Shown here: piece by piece, positions 7,581-15,705 of the stretch
How positions within the stretch are numbered: the first letter of the stretch is position 1
Layout of the letters: each line of letters begins with the position of its first letter
Assembly (NCBI GenBank): GCA_963934015.1
Contig: CAWVWT010000015.1
Location: forward strand, 1-45,628
Direction: 5' to 3'
Length of the DNA stretch: 45,628 nucleotides
Origin: MGIIb-P sp963934015
Lineage (GTDB): Archaea; Thermoplasmatota; Poseidoniia; Poseidoniales; Thalassarchaeaceae
The notes under the pieces: model-generated
Seen by the model: only the letters and a program-made list of their open reading frames with translations
Told to the model about the DNA's origin: nothing
Databases searched by the model: none
Program-made: the position numbers and the translations under genes

Positions 7581-8030
7581 ATGGGCGAGGATGACCTCAC
7601 GAATCTGTACCGCAATGAAGCAGCAGAATCCCTTGAATCCGAGGCTGTAAAACGCATCGCAGAGGCCGCCGACCCGGTTCGTGATGCACGACTTCGTGCC
7701 ACCGCTCTCAAAGACTTTCTTGAATCCGAAGAATTGGTGCCTGCAATCATCGCACGATTGGGCATAGTTCGAGCCGCACTCGAAGGCCACGGTGGAGGTG
7801 TGAAGGTGGAGCGAGCCACCGCCGATGAGAAAGGGGTGGATTTGGTCCTCAATTTGGATGGTGCTTGTATTGCCTGCGGTGCGGCACCTGGAACGTTGCA
7901 AGGCATACAGAACGATTTGCTTGCAACGGGGGAGGTATGGCGCGTTCGATTCAGCGAGAGTCTTCTCGACACATTCGACGAACTTGGTCGTGAGTTTGTC
8001 CTCAAGCACGGCAATGTCACATTCGTTTGA
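7581..8030 (+). CDS. NifU C-terminal-domain protein (Nfu-like Fe-S carrier)
   Basis: The C-terminal half of this 149-residue protein is a NifU-like domain: GHGGGVKVERATAD (69-82), then LVLNLDGACIACGAAPGTLQ with the CxxC cysteines at 96 and 99. Nfu proteins carry 4Fe-4S clusters from the scaffold to targets. The N-terminal 60 residues are helical and acidic and unlike the usual A-type domain of NfuA, so its partner is unclear. Its position, divergent from sufC, supports a role in the same pathway. Its 3' end overlaps the phosphatase gene tail to tail by 14 bases. Confidence 0.88.
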   Translation: MGEDDLTNLYRNEAAESLESEAVKRIAEAADPVRDARLRATALKDFLESEELVPAIIARLGIVRAALEGHGGGVKVERATADEKGVDLVLNLDGACIACGAAPGTLQGIQNDLLATGEVWRVRFSESLLDTFDELGREFVLKHGNVTFV

Positions 8031-8820
8031 AGGCCGATCCCGGCCGGCGTGAGTCACCACCATCATTGGCTTGAACAATTTCCCCCGTGTTCAAATCGAT
8101 AGCCGTCAGCCAACCAGAAGTAGAATCACAAGCTCCAGTATCAATGCCGAGCCAGAATGGACGTTTATCCTCAAGAGAGAATTCACAGCGTCCTATGTCG
8201 CCGATGGATTGCCCTAAGACTCGATGCGTAATGCTGTGTCCGAAGACAACCGTTCTACGAGGGTCCAAGGGTTTCTTCGCCGAATGGAATTTTTCCCGAA
8301 TCCAAAGTAATGTTTCAGATGTTTGATTTTCAAGCGCTTCAGCCGGATCGATTCCAGCGTGAACAAGAATCCAATCATCGAGTAAAATCATGTGTGGCCG
8401 AGTAGCCATCCAAACCAAATCACGAATCCATTCATCTTGGTTCAGCTCCCCGTCTCCATTTCGGTAACTATCAAGGCACTGTTTTCCACCATTGAATAAC
8501 CAATCTAGAGGTGGTGCCCAAGAGAGATGATTGTCTCCGCTAAAGCCTTTCAATGCCATTTCCTCATGGTTGCCCATCAAAGCGAATGTATCACCTCGCT
8601 CTCTAGCAATTCTGAGGACCATTCGGGCATCGGGTCCCCGATCGATTAAATCACCGAGTAAGACGATTCTATCCCCCGGATTTGGGTCGATTTCAGTGAT
8701 GAGGTTTTCCAATGCATCCGCGTGCCCATGCACATCCCCAATCACCCAAACTTTTCCATTTCTATCGAGTGTGTTTTGAAGTTCAATTTCAGTATTTATT
8801 TCACGATTTATTTCATTCAT
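8017..8820 (-). CDS. PPP-family metallophosphoesterase (Ser/Thr phosphatase or ApaH-like)
   Basis: The protein has all motifs of the PPP calcineurin-like fold: GDVHG (28-32), GDLIDRG (56-62), GNHE (83-86), then ILVHAGIDP, FGHSITH and the C-terminal IDTGACDSTSGWLTAIDL. These bind two metals and hydrolyse phosphoesters, either phosphoprotein or diadenosine tetraphosphate. The two cannot be separated by sight. Start ATG 8820 (MNEINREINT) gives 267 residues, close to bacterial PrpE/PphA proteins. A longer frame to 9006 only covers the divergent gene and is rejected. Confidence 0.9.
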   Translation of the reverse strand: MNEINREINTEIELQNTLDRNGKVWVIGDVHGHADALENLITEIDPNPGDRIVLLGDLIDRGPDARMVLRIARERGDTFALMGNHEEMALKGFSGDNHLSWAPPLDWLFNGGKQCLDSYRNGDGELNQDEWIRDLVWMATRPHMILLDDWILVHAGIDPAEALENQTSETLLWIREKFHSAKKPLDPRRTVVFGHSITHRVLGQSIGDIGRCEFSLEDKRPFWLGIDTGACDSTSGWLTAIDLNTGEIVQANDGGDSRRPGSAFKRM

Positions 8821-8907
8821 TGAAGCACCAATAGTGAGTTGTTTCTGAGGGTATTTGAACCCTATGAAAATAGATGGGTTGACAAGTTGGACCATCCTCA
8901 CAAGTCC

Positions 8908-9234
8908 ATGGCCGACTCCAACCTTTCCGATATTGTCGAGGAGGTGTCCTCTGCGGATGGCGTACGTACGGTGAAGGTGGAAATTACTCACAAACATGAA
9001 GGGCACACTTCTGCGAACACCTGGGCCATCGCGATTGGAATCGTCCTCATATTAGGCATTGGATTATTTTACATTGTAGACAATTCAGAAGGTCTCCTCT
9101 CAGGTGATGACGAGGTTGTCGGCAATTGCGCGGATGGCATGGACAATGACAATGACAACCTTGTTGATCAGAACGATCCAGGTTGCCGACCCAACGGTGT
9201 CTATGACAAAGAGAGCTTTGAACACACCTCGTAG
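8908..9234 (+). CDS. small single-pass membrane protein with Asp/Asn-rich ion-binding motif
   Basis: From ATG 8908 (MADSNLSDIVEE) the protein is 108 residues. A short cytoplasmic N-terminus is followed by one clear membrane segment (about 38-57, WAIAIGIVLILGIGLFYIV). An outside tail carries CADGMDNDNDNLVDQNDPGC (74-93), a pattern of alternating Asp/Asn closed by two cysteines. It resembles the calcium-binding thrombospondin-3/dockerin-like loops common on archaeal surface proteins. The frame is open upstream to 8839, but that part is the divergent promoter region. The function is unknown. Confidence 0.75.
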   Translation: MADSNLSDIVEEVSSADGVRTVKVEITHKHEGHTSANTWAIAIGIVLILGIGLFYIVDNSEGLLSGDDEVVGNCADGMDNDNDNLVDQNDPGCRPNGVYDKESFEHTS

Positions 9235-9243
9235 TTCCTCCGA

Positions 9244-9258
9244 ATGGCTGAAAGCCAT
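9244..9258. promoter_or_regulatory. short perfect hairpin before arcTGT
   Basis: ATGGCT-GAA-AGCCAT forms a perfect 6-bp stem with a 3-base loop in the 44-base gap between the small membrane protein and the arcTGT start at 9279. It belongs to a recurrent set of compact intergenic hairpins in this window. Confidence 0.3.
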
Positions 9259-9278
9259 GGGCGGGGCGCCTTGTCCAT

Positions 9279-11291
9279 ATGACACGCGAGCCGACACCGT
9301 GCCGCGAAGGCGACCACGGTAAGTTCGAAATCACTGAACGAGATGGATGGGCTCGCCTCGGCAAACTCCACACATCCACTCACGTGCTCAAAACACCCTG
9401 TCTTCTCCCGGTCATCAATCCGAATATCCGTACCGTCGAGCCACGTGAGATGTGGGAGCAGTACGGCTTCGAGGCTCTCATCACTAATTCGTATGTCATT
9501 TGGAAACACGAGAAATTGAAGGAACAGGCTGTTGAAGATGGAGTTCACAAACTCCTAGATTATCCAGGTGTCATCATGACTGATTCTGGAACCTTCCAGA
9601 ACTATGTCTACGGTGATGTTGAAGTTGGTGTAGAGGAAATCGTCACCTTCCAACGTGATATTGGAGTCGATATCGCCACCATGCTCGATGTATTTGGGAC
9701 CCCAGACATGACCAAAGAAGAGGTTGAAAAAGCGGTTCAAGAGACAATTTCTCGCTCTGCTGTATCACTCGAGGCAGCTGGCGAAACCATGCTCAATGGA
9801 CCGATTCAAGGGGGTGTCCATTCCGATTTACGAAAACAAAGTGCTATTGGAATGGGTAGACACGGGTTCGCAATCCATCCGATTGGGGGGATTGTTCCAT
9901 TGATGGAACGCCAGCGCTACCGGGAACTGGTCGAAATCATTCTTGCCAGTCGTGAGCATATTCCATGGGATCGCCCTATCCATATGTTCGGTTGTGGCCA
10001 TCCCCACTTGTTTCCAATTTGCGTTGCTCTTGGTGCAGACCTGTTTGATTCTGCTGCCTATGCACTATTTGCCAGAGATGATCGTATGCTCATGCCTTGG
10101 GGCACAGTCAAGTTGGGAGATTTGGAGGAGTTCCCCATTTCAACAGCGGCCCTTTCAGGACAGACCCCTGCGGGCGTACGCTCGCTACCCGATGATGCAC
10201 GCTGTAAATTGCTTGCCCGCCACAACCTCGAAGTCACTGCCTCCGAACTTTCTCGGTGCCGTCAAGCTGTACGAGATGGGACGATTTGGAAGTTAGTTGA
10301 GGAGCGAAGTCACACGAATGCGGCTTTGCGGGAAGCGACAGAATATCTGTATGAAAATATGCCTGAAACTCTCATCGCCGCCACAAACCCGCTAAGAAAT
10401 GGCGGTGTGCCAATGAGTCAGGATTTACCAACTTCACCGCCTGCCATCGCTGCTCTAGGGCGTTTGTTGAGTTCATTTGAAACAGATTCCGGGCGAGCCA
10501 TTTTGATTTCAGGGGCCTCTGGGCCTTGGCGCAATCGCATCAGTGGTTTGGTACACAGCATCGCCCATCGTTGGCCTGATGCTGCGGTATTCATTGAAAC
10601 GCCCCTCGGTTTGCTGCCCTACACGATGGAGGATGTCAATCCATGGGCACATTTGATGGGTCCCTCTTCAATTTGGGATGGGATGCCACCGGAAGATCGA
10701 GATTTTGATTTACAGGCCCTGATGGGCGATATTGAACAAGTGGTTGAAATTTCATTTGAGAACAACAAAGAATCCAATTTATCGCTCATTGAATCCGCAT
10801 TTGGTGAAGGTTTGGGTGAAGAAATCAATAGGGCTGAATTGGACCGTGAAATGATTGAGGACAAGGTCTGCTATTTCCTTGACATTAACAGGGACCTCGC
10901 TGAACAATTACTAGCAGGAAGTAGTTTTGTCTATAGCAAAACAAAACGGGTTAAAAATGTTCATGCATCAGATGGTCAACACATCATTTCACCACGCTTG
11001 AGAGATGGTGGAATCAGTCTGACTTTGGAAGGTGCCAGACGCCTCCATGGCAGTGAGATGCCAACCGTCGTAGTCAATGAGGATTCAATCCCATTTACTC
11101 GCAAAGGTCGCAATGTGATGCATGGATTCATCAGCGATGTCAAAGGGGAATTAAATCCGGGTCTCCCCTGCCTTCTCGAATCAGAGGATGGCACATTCTT
11201 GGGTCATGGTGTTGCTATGTGCACGGCCTCAGAAGCTCGATGCTTCACCAAGGGCATCGCGGTCAAGGTCAGAGATGGCGTCGGCGAGTGA
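9279..11291 (+). CDS. tgtA: archaeosine tRNA-guanine transglycosylase (arcTGT) with altered zinc site
   Basis: ArcTGT exchanges guanine-15 in tRNA for preQ0, the first step of archaeosine formation. The N-terminal TIM-barrel domain is clear: ITNSYVIWKH, MTDSGTFQ with Asp102, NGPIQGGVHSDLR, HPIGGIVPLME, and GADLFDSAAYALFARDDR with the nucleophile Asp (257 or 254). The C-terminal part (about 560-670) is a PUA-type RNA-binding domain. The linker region (about 380-540) corresponds to the archaeal C1/C2 domains and is long, making 670 residues against roughly 580 in Pyrococcus. In known arcTGTs the segment after EFP is CSCPVC, which with a later His binds zinc. Here it reads ISTAAL (287-292), so all three cysteines are gone, though His315 (LLARHNL) remains. 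Confidence 0.93.
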   Translation: MTREPTPCREGDHGKFEITERDGWARLGKLHTSTHVLKTPCLLPVINPNIRTVEPREMWEQYGFEALITNSYVIWKHEKLKEQAVEDGVHKLLDYPGVIMTDSGTFQNYVYGDVEVGVEEIVTFQRDIGVDIATMLDVFGTPDMTKEEVEKAVQETISRSAVSLEAAGETMLNGPIQGGVHSDLRKQSAIGMGRHGFAIHPIGGIVPLMERQRYRELVEIILASREHIPWDRPIHMFGCGHPHLFPICVALGADLFDSAAYALFARDDRMLMPWGTVKLGDLEEFPISTAALSGQTPAGVRSLPDDARCKLLARHNLEVTASELSRCRQAVRDGTIWKLVEERSHTNAALREATEYLYENMPETLIAATNPLRNGGVPMSQDLPTSPPAIAALGRLLSSFETDSGRAILISGASGPWRNRISGLVHSIAHRWPDAAVFIETPLGLLPYTMEDVNPWAHLMGPSSIWDGMPPEDRDFDLQALMGDIEQVVEISFENNKESNLSLIESAFGEGLGEEINRAELDREMIEDKVCYFLDINRDLAEQLLAGSSFVYSKTKRVKNVHASDGQHIISPRLRDGGISLTLEGARRLHGSEMPTVVVNEDSIPFTRKGRNVMHGFISDVKGELNPGLPCLLESEDGTFLGHGVAMCTASEARCFTKGIAVKVRDGVGE

Positions 11292-11341
11292 TGATTGGAA
11301 CGACCCATGGGATGTTTGATAGAGCATCGTCAGGTGGTCCC

Positions 11342-11368
11342 CCCCGACGATTCATAGAATCGACGGGG
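11342..11368. terminator. 12-bp stem-loop between arcTGT and the ABC cluster
   Basis: Left arm CCCCGACGATTC (11342-11353), loop ATA and right arm GAATCGACGGGG (11357-11368) pair with one mismatch. It follows the arcTGT stop by about 50 bases and ends 8 bases before the likely GTG start of the first ABC ATPase. It could end arcTGT transcription or control the ABC cluster. There is no T-run after it. Confidence 0.4.
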
Positions 11369-11376
11369 TGTGTTTA

Positions 11377-12381
11377 GTGTCGGGGGAGTGGATTGTTGAA
11401 ACCCACGACCTCACCAAGAAGTATGGCGAACATGTCGCATTGGACAGCGTCAATCTGAATATTCGCCCCGGAGCGACTGGATTACTTGGGCCCAATGGTG
11501 CGGGTAAATCGACGTTACTCAAAACCATCCTCGGTCTTATCGCTTTGACCAGTGGAAGTGGCAAAGTTCTCGATCACGATATTGCTACTGAAGGGCCAAA
11601 AATACGGCAGAGAATTGGATATATGCCGGAATATGATTGTTTGATCCCAGATATGGAGGCCATTCATCAGGTTCGATATGCTGGTGAATTGCTTGGAATG
11701 AATTCCAATTCTGCGACCCAAAGGGCTCACGAGGTACTCGAATATGTGGGATTGCGGGACCAACGATATCGCGCAGTTTCAACATTTAGTACAGGAATGG
11801 AACAGGCCACTAAATTGGCTTGTTCCCTGATTCACGATCCGGATTTACTGATTTGTGATGAACCGACCAATGGTTTGGATGCAACTGCACGCGGATTCAT
11901 GCTCGACACCTTATTTCAGGTAGTCAAGCAAGGTGGCCGATCCATCATCATGAGCAGTCACCTGATGGATGACGTCGAGCGCATTTGCGACCGAATGTTG
12001 ATGATTCACAAGGGGCAGGTAATCGCCCAAGGGCGAATTCAAGATTTGAAAGCCATCGATCGAGAAATCGAAATTTCCGTGTGGGGTGGTGCCAACCGCA
12101 TTGAAGAGAAACTGAAGGACATGGGTCAATCTGTGCGTCGAACTGGGCGTGTGATGCGGATTACTCGTATCGATGAAACCACGTATCGAACCATCATCAA
12201 GGCGGCTGCTGAAACGAATGTCCAAATTCGTAAAATGGAGGATTATGAACCGAGCCTTGAGGACCTATTCATTGTCATCATGGACCGATTAGGTTACTCT
12301 GTGAAGTCGAGCAAAGACTTGCTCGCAGGACCTACACCTACGATGGACCAAGCCGCACTTCAAGGGAGGAAAGTCGCATGA
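11377..12381 (+). CDS. ABC transporter ATP-binding protein (ABC-2 exporter type)
   Basis: This is the nucleotide-binding subunit of a membrane exporter. It has THDLTKKYGEHVALD, Walker A GPNGAGKST, the Q-loop IGYMPEYDCL, a degenerate signature FSTGMEQATKLA, Walker B LLICDEPTNGLD and the H-loop MSSHLMDDVE. The FSTGM signature departs from LSGGQ but fits the looser ABC-2/DrrA group. A C-terminal domain of about 100 residues after QGRIQDLK is typical of these ATPases. The start is GTG 11377 (GTGTCGGGG, MSGEWIVETHDL, 334 residues), with GTG 11368 as an alternative that overlaps a hairpin. The stop overlaps the permease ATG (ATGA). Confidence 0.92.
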   Translation: MSGEWIVETHDLTKKYGEHVALDSVNLNIRPGATGLLGPNGAGKSTLLKTILGLIALTSGSGKVLDHDIATEGPKIRQRIGYMPEYDCLIPDMEAIHQVRYAGELLGMNSNSATQRAHEVLEYVGLRDQRYRAVSTFSTGMEQATKLACSLIHDPDLLICDEPTNGLDATARGFMLDTLFQVVKQGGRSIIMSSHLMDDVERICDRMLMIHKGQVIAQGRIQDLKAIDREIEISVWGGANRIEEKLKDMGQSVRRTGRVMRITRIDETTYRTIIKAAAETNVQIRKMEDYEPSLEDLFIVIMDRLGYSVKSSKDLLAGPTPTMDQAALQGRKVA

Positions 12382-13499
12382 CCGAAGAGGAAGATTTCGG
12401 TCTCGATGACCTCCTTGAAGGTTTTACTCCAACACCTCCTACTCAAGATCCAGCACCACCGACAAACCTTCCAGTTCCAGCACCTCCATCTGAAGCTGAA
12501 TTCATGGGTGAATCCGGTGCTGTAACCGGGAAGGCCCGAATGGAAGCAGCCTATGGTACCGGAGATGGTGAAGGTCAGGGGGTGGCGATGGTCGCCCAGT
12601 CTGCGAAGGTAGAGGCTGGTACAATTTTCCATCAGGTTTACCGGCCCTGGCGGGGTAACCTAAATCCCCGTTGGGTTCGCAATTGGTCGATATTCCGCCA
12701 TCACGTGTATGGTTTGTTCAGCAAGGGGCACCGGCCTTGGCCAATGACCACTAAATTGTTTATCGCCATCGTTCTTTTCGGTTCACTGATACCGATTTTA
12801 ACTATGGCAATGAGTGTACTCACGGGCCTGTCAGGGTTGATGGAATTTTATGGGGTATCGAGGGCCAATCTTTGGGGCCATGTACTGGGTGTATTCCACA
12901 ATACGTGTTGCTGGCCGTTGCTAACAGCATTGGTTGTGGGGGGCCTGATTTCTGAAGACCGACAACATGGAACATCTGCAATTTATTTCTCAAGGCCGGT
13001 GACTCGAACCGATTACACACTGATGAAATATCTTTCAGCATCTGCAATTCTCTCGATGATTATTGTATTCTCATATTGTGCCTACTACGTCGCTGCCATT
13101 ATTTTCAACAACGAAGGTTGGGCCTACTTACTCGACACCCTTCCCTTCTTCCTCGGTGGATTGGTTGCCGCCGTCATGCTGGTCGTGACCTTCACCAGCA
13201 TTGGCCTAGCTCTTTCCAGCCTCAGTTCTGGCCGCTTCTTCCCGGCTGTCGCTTTCTTAGGCATTATATTTGGTTCACGAATCCTCGCATTCCTCATCAA
13301 ACTCTTGTTTGAACGAGATACCCTATACCTGATTAGCCCTTACGATAATTTAGCTCACGTTGGACAATGGATGATGGGCCTCAATACGACCTATGATTTC
13401 CCGCCAGCATGGTCCTTAGTTGCCCTTTTGCTGATGAACGGAGTATCGTTATACATTCTCATCAGTCGGGTGAACTCATTGGAGGTGACTAGAGAATGA
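12378..13499 (+). CDS. ABC-2 type permease with proline-rich N-terminus
   Basis: The 373-residue protein starts with about 90 acidic, Pro/Thr-rich cytoplasmic residues (TPTPPTQDPAPPTNLPVPAP). It then has six predicted membrane segments in the ABC-2 arrangement, including KLFIAIVLFGSLIPIL, the SEDRQHGTSAIYFSRPVTR loop between the second and third segments, and a last segment near the C-terminus. The RxxGT...SRPVxR loop is characteristic of ABC-2 permeases. It overlaps both neighbouring ATPase genes by ATGA. The partner is most likely the ATPase just upstream. The cargo is unknown. Confidence 0.88.
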   Translation: MTEEEDFGLDDLLEGFTPTPPTQDPAPPTNLPVPAPPSEAEFMGESGAVTGKARMEAAYGTGDGEGQGVAMVAQSAKVEAGTIFHQVYRPWRGNLNPRWVRNWSIFRHHVYGLFSKGHRPWPMTTKLFIAIVLFGSLIPILTMAMSVLTGLSGLMEFYGVSRANLWGHVLGVFHNTCCWPLLTALVVGGLISEDRQHGTSAIYFSRPVTRTDYTLMKYLSASAILSMIIVFSYCAYYVAAIIFNNEGWAYLLDTLPFFLGGLVAAVMLVVTFTSIGLALSSLSSGRFFPAVAFLGIIFGSRILAFLIKLLFERDTLYLISPYDNLAHVGQWMMGLNTTYDFPPAWSLVALLLMNGVSLYILISRVNSLEVTRE

Positions 13500-14488
13500 T
13501 GCCTGATTTCGACCAAGTCGGTGAGGGCCAAACTCAACAAGAATGGCAGAAGCCACCAGCAGCTCCTGCCATAATGGTCGATCATGTTTCCAAGTGGTAC
13601 GGGCAAGTCATCGGCCTCAACGATGTGAGCCTCGCCATCAGTGGTGGAGTCACTGGTGTCCTTGGGATGAATGGGGCCGGAAAGTCGACCCTTTTGAAAA
13701 TCATCGTTGGTCGCTTGAGACCCAGCCAGGGTCAAATTAGATTGTTTGGAACTGATCCATTCAAGAATCCTGCCCCATATCATCGATTGGGTTATGTTAG
13801 TGAATCTGAGAAGTTGTATGATTGGATGACTGGACTTGATTTTGTCACCACATTAGCGCGTTTACATGGTATGACTCGAGATGAAGCGAGGGCACGAGCT
13901 GAGCACGTCCTTGACTTCGTAGGATTGTCTGATGTAGGTAACAAAGAGATTGGCAAGTATAGCAAGGGCATGCGCCAGCGGGTCAAAATCGCCCACGCGT
14001 TGGTCAACGACCCTGATTTGATTGTGCTGGATGAACCCTTGCAGGGTTGCGATCCATTGGCGCGAACGACGATTATGAATGTCATTAGAGAGTTGGGTGC
14101 GATGGGCAAGACCATCCTTGTCACCAGCCATATTCTTTCTGAAATCGAACGTATCACCGAGCAAATTGTTATTCTGCACAACGGTCGTCTGTTGGCCCTT
14201 GGAAACCTGCATTCGATTCGTGAATTACTCGATCATATCCCTCATAGAATCCTGTTGCGAACACCAGATCCACGCAATCTCGGTCGAACCGTGCTTCCAC
14301 ACCCTTCCGTCTATGGGGTCCGGTTCCCCACTCCAGAGGAATTGATTATTGAAACCAACAGTCTATCTGAAGTCCACCAAGATTTACCGCGCCTCATCAT
14401 TGAATCTGGTGTTGAGGTTACAGCCATCGAAAACCCGGATGACAATTTACAATCTTTGCTCGGTTACTTGATTGGGGGCCGTTCCTGA
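13496..14488 (+). CDS. ABC transporter ATP-binding protein (ABC-2 exporter type), second copy
   Basis: This is the second nucleotide-binding subunit of the cluster, 330 residues. It shows VDHVSKWYGQVIGLNDVSL, Walker A GMNGAGKST, the Q-loop LGYVSESEKLYDW, signature YSKGMRQRVKIAHAL, Walker B LIVLDEPLQGCDP and the H-loop TSHILSEIE. The YSKGM signature is common in ABC-2 exporters. About 25 extra residues precede the domain. A C-terminal extension (from about 225) follows the usual pattern. It starts ATGATG at 13496, overlapping the permease stop, and its own stop shares one base with the next ATG. It is only distantly similar to the first ATPase. Confidence 0.93.
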   Translation: MMPDFDQVGEGQTQQEWQKPPAAPAIMVDHVSKWYGQVIGLNDVSLAISGGVTGVLGMNGAGKSTLLKIIVGRLRPSQGQIRLFGTDPFKNPAPYHRLGYVSESEKLYDWMTGLDFVTTLARLHGMTRDEARARAEHVLDFVGLSDVGNKEIGKYSKGMRQRVKIAHALVNDPDLIVLDEPLQGCDPLARTTIMNVIRELGAMGKTILVTSHILSEIERITEQIVILHNGRLLALGNLHSIRELLDHIPHRILLRTPDPRNLGRTVLPHPSVYGVRFPTPEELIIETNSLSEVHQDLPRLIIESGVEVTAIENPDDNLQSLLGYLIGGRS

Positions 14489-15696
14489 TGCAACCCATTA
14501 CCCCCCCACCCGGCCCACCTAAACGAAACCTTTCGGAAACCGTATGGACAAAGTTAGATCGAAAAGCGACTGCAATTGCTGAGTTTACCATGCGGCAATA
14601 TCGCAAAAAGCGCTCAACTTGGACGGTCGGGGCCGTTGGCGTTCTTCTCGTGGTCATCGTCTTGCTCTTCTATATTGATGCGATGAGTGAAGGATTCGAA
14701 TCGGAGGATAACGATGGAGATGGCCTCATCGATGAAGACCCCTCATCTTGGACGGATTGGGAGAATTCACAATATGCAAATCGTTCAATTAGTGGTCCGA
14801 TGTCTGATGACGATGGTGATTGTTTAGATCTAGAACCATGGATGCGTGATACAGGTAATAGCGATGGTATTGATTGCAACGTCGTCTACAGTTATGATCG
14901 GAATGGGATGGTGACATCTGTCAGTTCAGATATGAATGTAGACGAAGATCCGAACGAGAGCGAATTTCTTGAAGAAGCGTCCCACCGTGCTTTCCTTCTT
15001 GGGTTTGGGAAATTCGGCTTTCTCTTCATTCTAGGGATTTTTGTCCCCCTCTTCCTCGCAACGGGACTGATTCGAGATGAGATGGAGTCCGGTACCCTGC
15101 ATTATTTGGTCGGCAAACCGATTGCAAGGGCGGAGATTCTGATGTATCGCCTGCTTGGATTCGTTGGTTTGGCATGGCCTTACTTCGCAGGTCTCTTTGT
15201 TCTGTCAGCACTTGTGACTGGTTTCTTTGGACCAGGGGAATCGATATACAGATTCTCTGATTTAGGCATCTGGTTTGGGATTCTCATTGCCACTTTCCTC
15301 ACCGTTCTTGCCTATGCTGCAGTGTTCATCACCTTCGGTATCGTCGCAGGTCGTTTTGGTGTTCTTGTGGCACTCTTATTTGCTGTGTGGGAATTCTTCA
15401 TGATGTTCTTAGCGATGATTGGAGTCACACGGGAAATGGGCCTCGCCTCGATGTCGGTTTCGTTTTGGGGCTCTGAAATCATCAATTCCACCGCTTGGCT
15501 GGTCTGGGGGGATTACGCGATGATGTCAGGTCAAACCATTGCGATTGACATTGCTCTATGGACGGTTTGGTATAGCCCATTCCCAACAACCTCACCTCTC
15601 CTGAATATGGTGATTTCAATTGTCGTCTTACTCATCATCACCGCGTTGTTTGTATTGATTGGTCAATCATCATTCAAGAAACGTGAACTTAACTGA
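14488..15696 (+). CDS. ABC-2 type permease with extracytoplasmic Asp-rich insert
   Basis: The 402-residue permease has a first membrane segment near residues 50-65 (VGAVGVLLVVIVLLFYIDAM). About 110 residues on the outer side follow, starting SEDNDGDGLIDEDPSSW and containing a second acidic stretch, SDDDGDCLDLEPW. These resemble calcium-binding DxDxDG loops. Then come the ABC-2 segments, with the loop RDEMESGTLHYLVGKPIARA before the third. The C-terminus ends after a final helix with KKRELN. The insert could sense or bind ions or a partner outside the cell. It pairs with the ATPase directly upstream. Confidence 0.88.
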   Translation: MQPITPPPGPPKRNLSETVWTKLDRKATAIAEFTMRQYRKKRSTWTVGAVGVLLVVIVLLFYIDAMSEGFESEDNDGDGLIDEDPSSWTDWENSQYANRSISGPMSDDDGDCLDLEPWMRDTGNSDGIDCNVVYSYDRNGMVTSVSSDMNVDEDPNESEFLEEASHRAFLLGFGKFGFLFILGIFVPLFLATGLIRDEMESGTLHYLVGKPIARAEILMYRLLGFVGLAWPYFAGLFVLSALVTGFFGPGESIYRFSDLGIWFGILIATFLTVLAYAAVFITFGIVAGRFGVLVALLFAVWEFFMMFLAMIGVTREMGLASMSVSFWGSEIINSTAWLVWGDYAMMSGQTIAIDIALWTVWYSPFPTTSPLLNMVISIVVLLIITALFVLIGQSSFKKRELN

Positions 15697-15705
15697 GGTC
15701 GTCCA

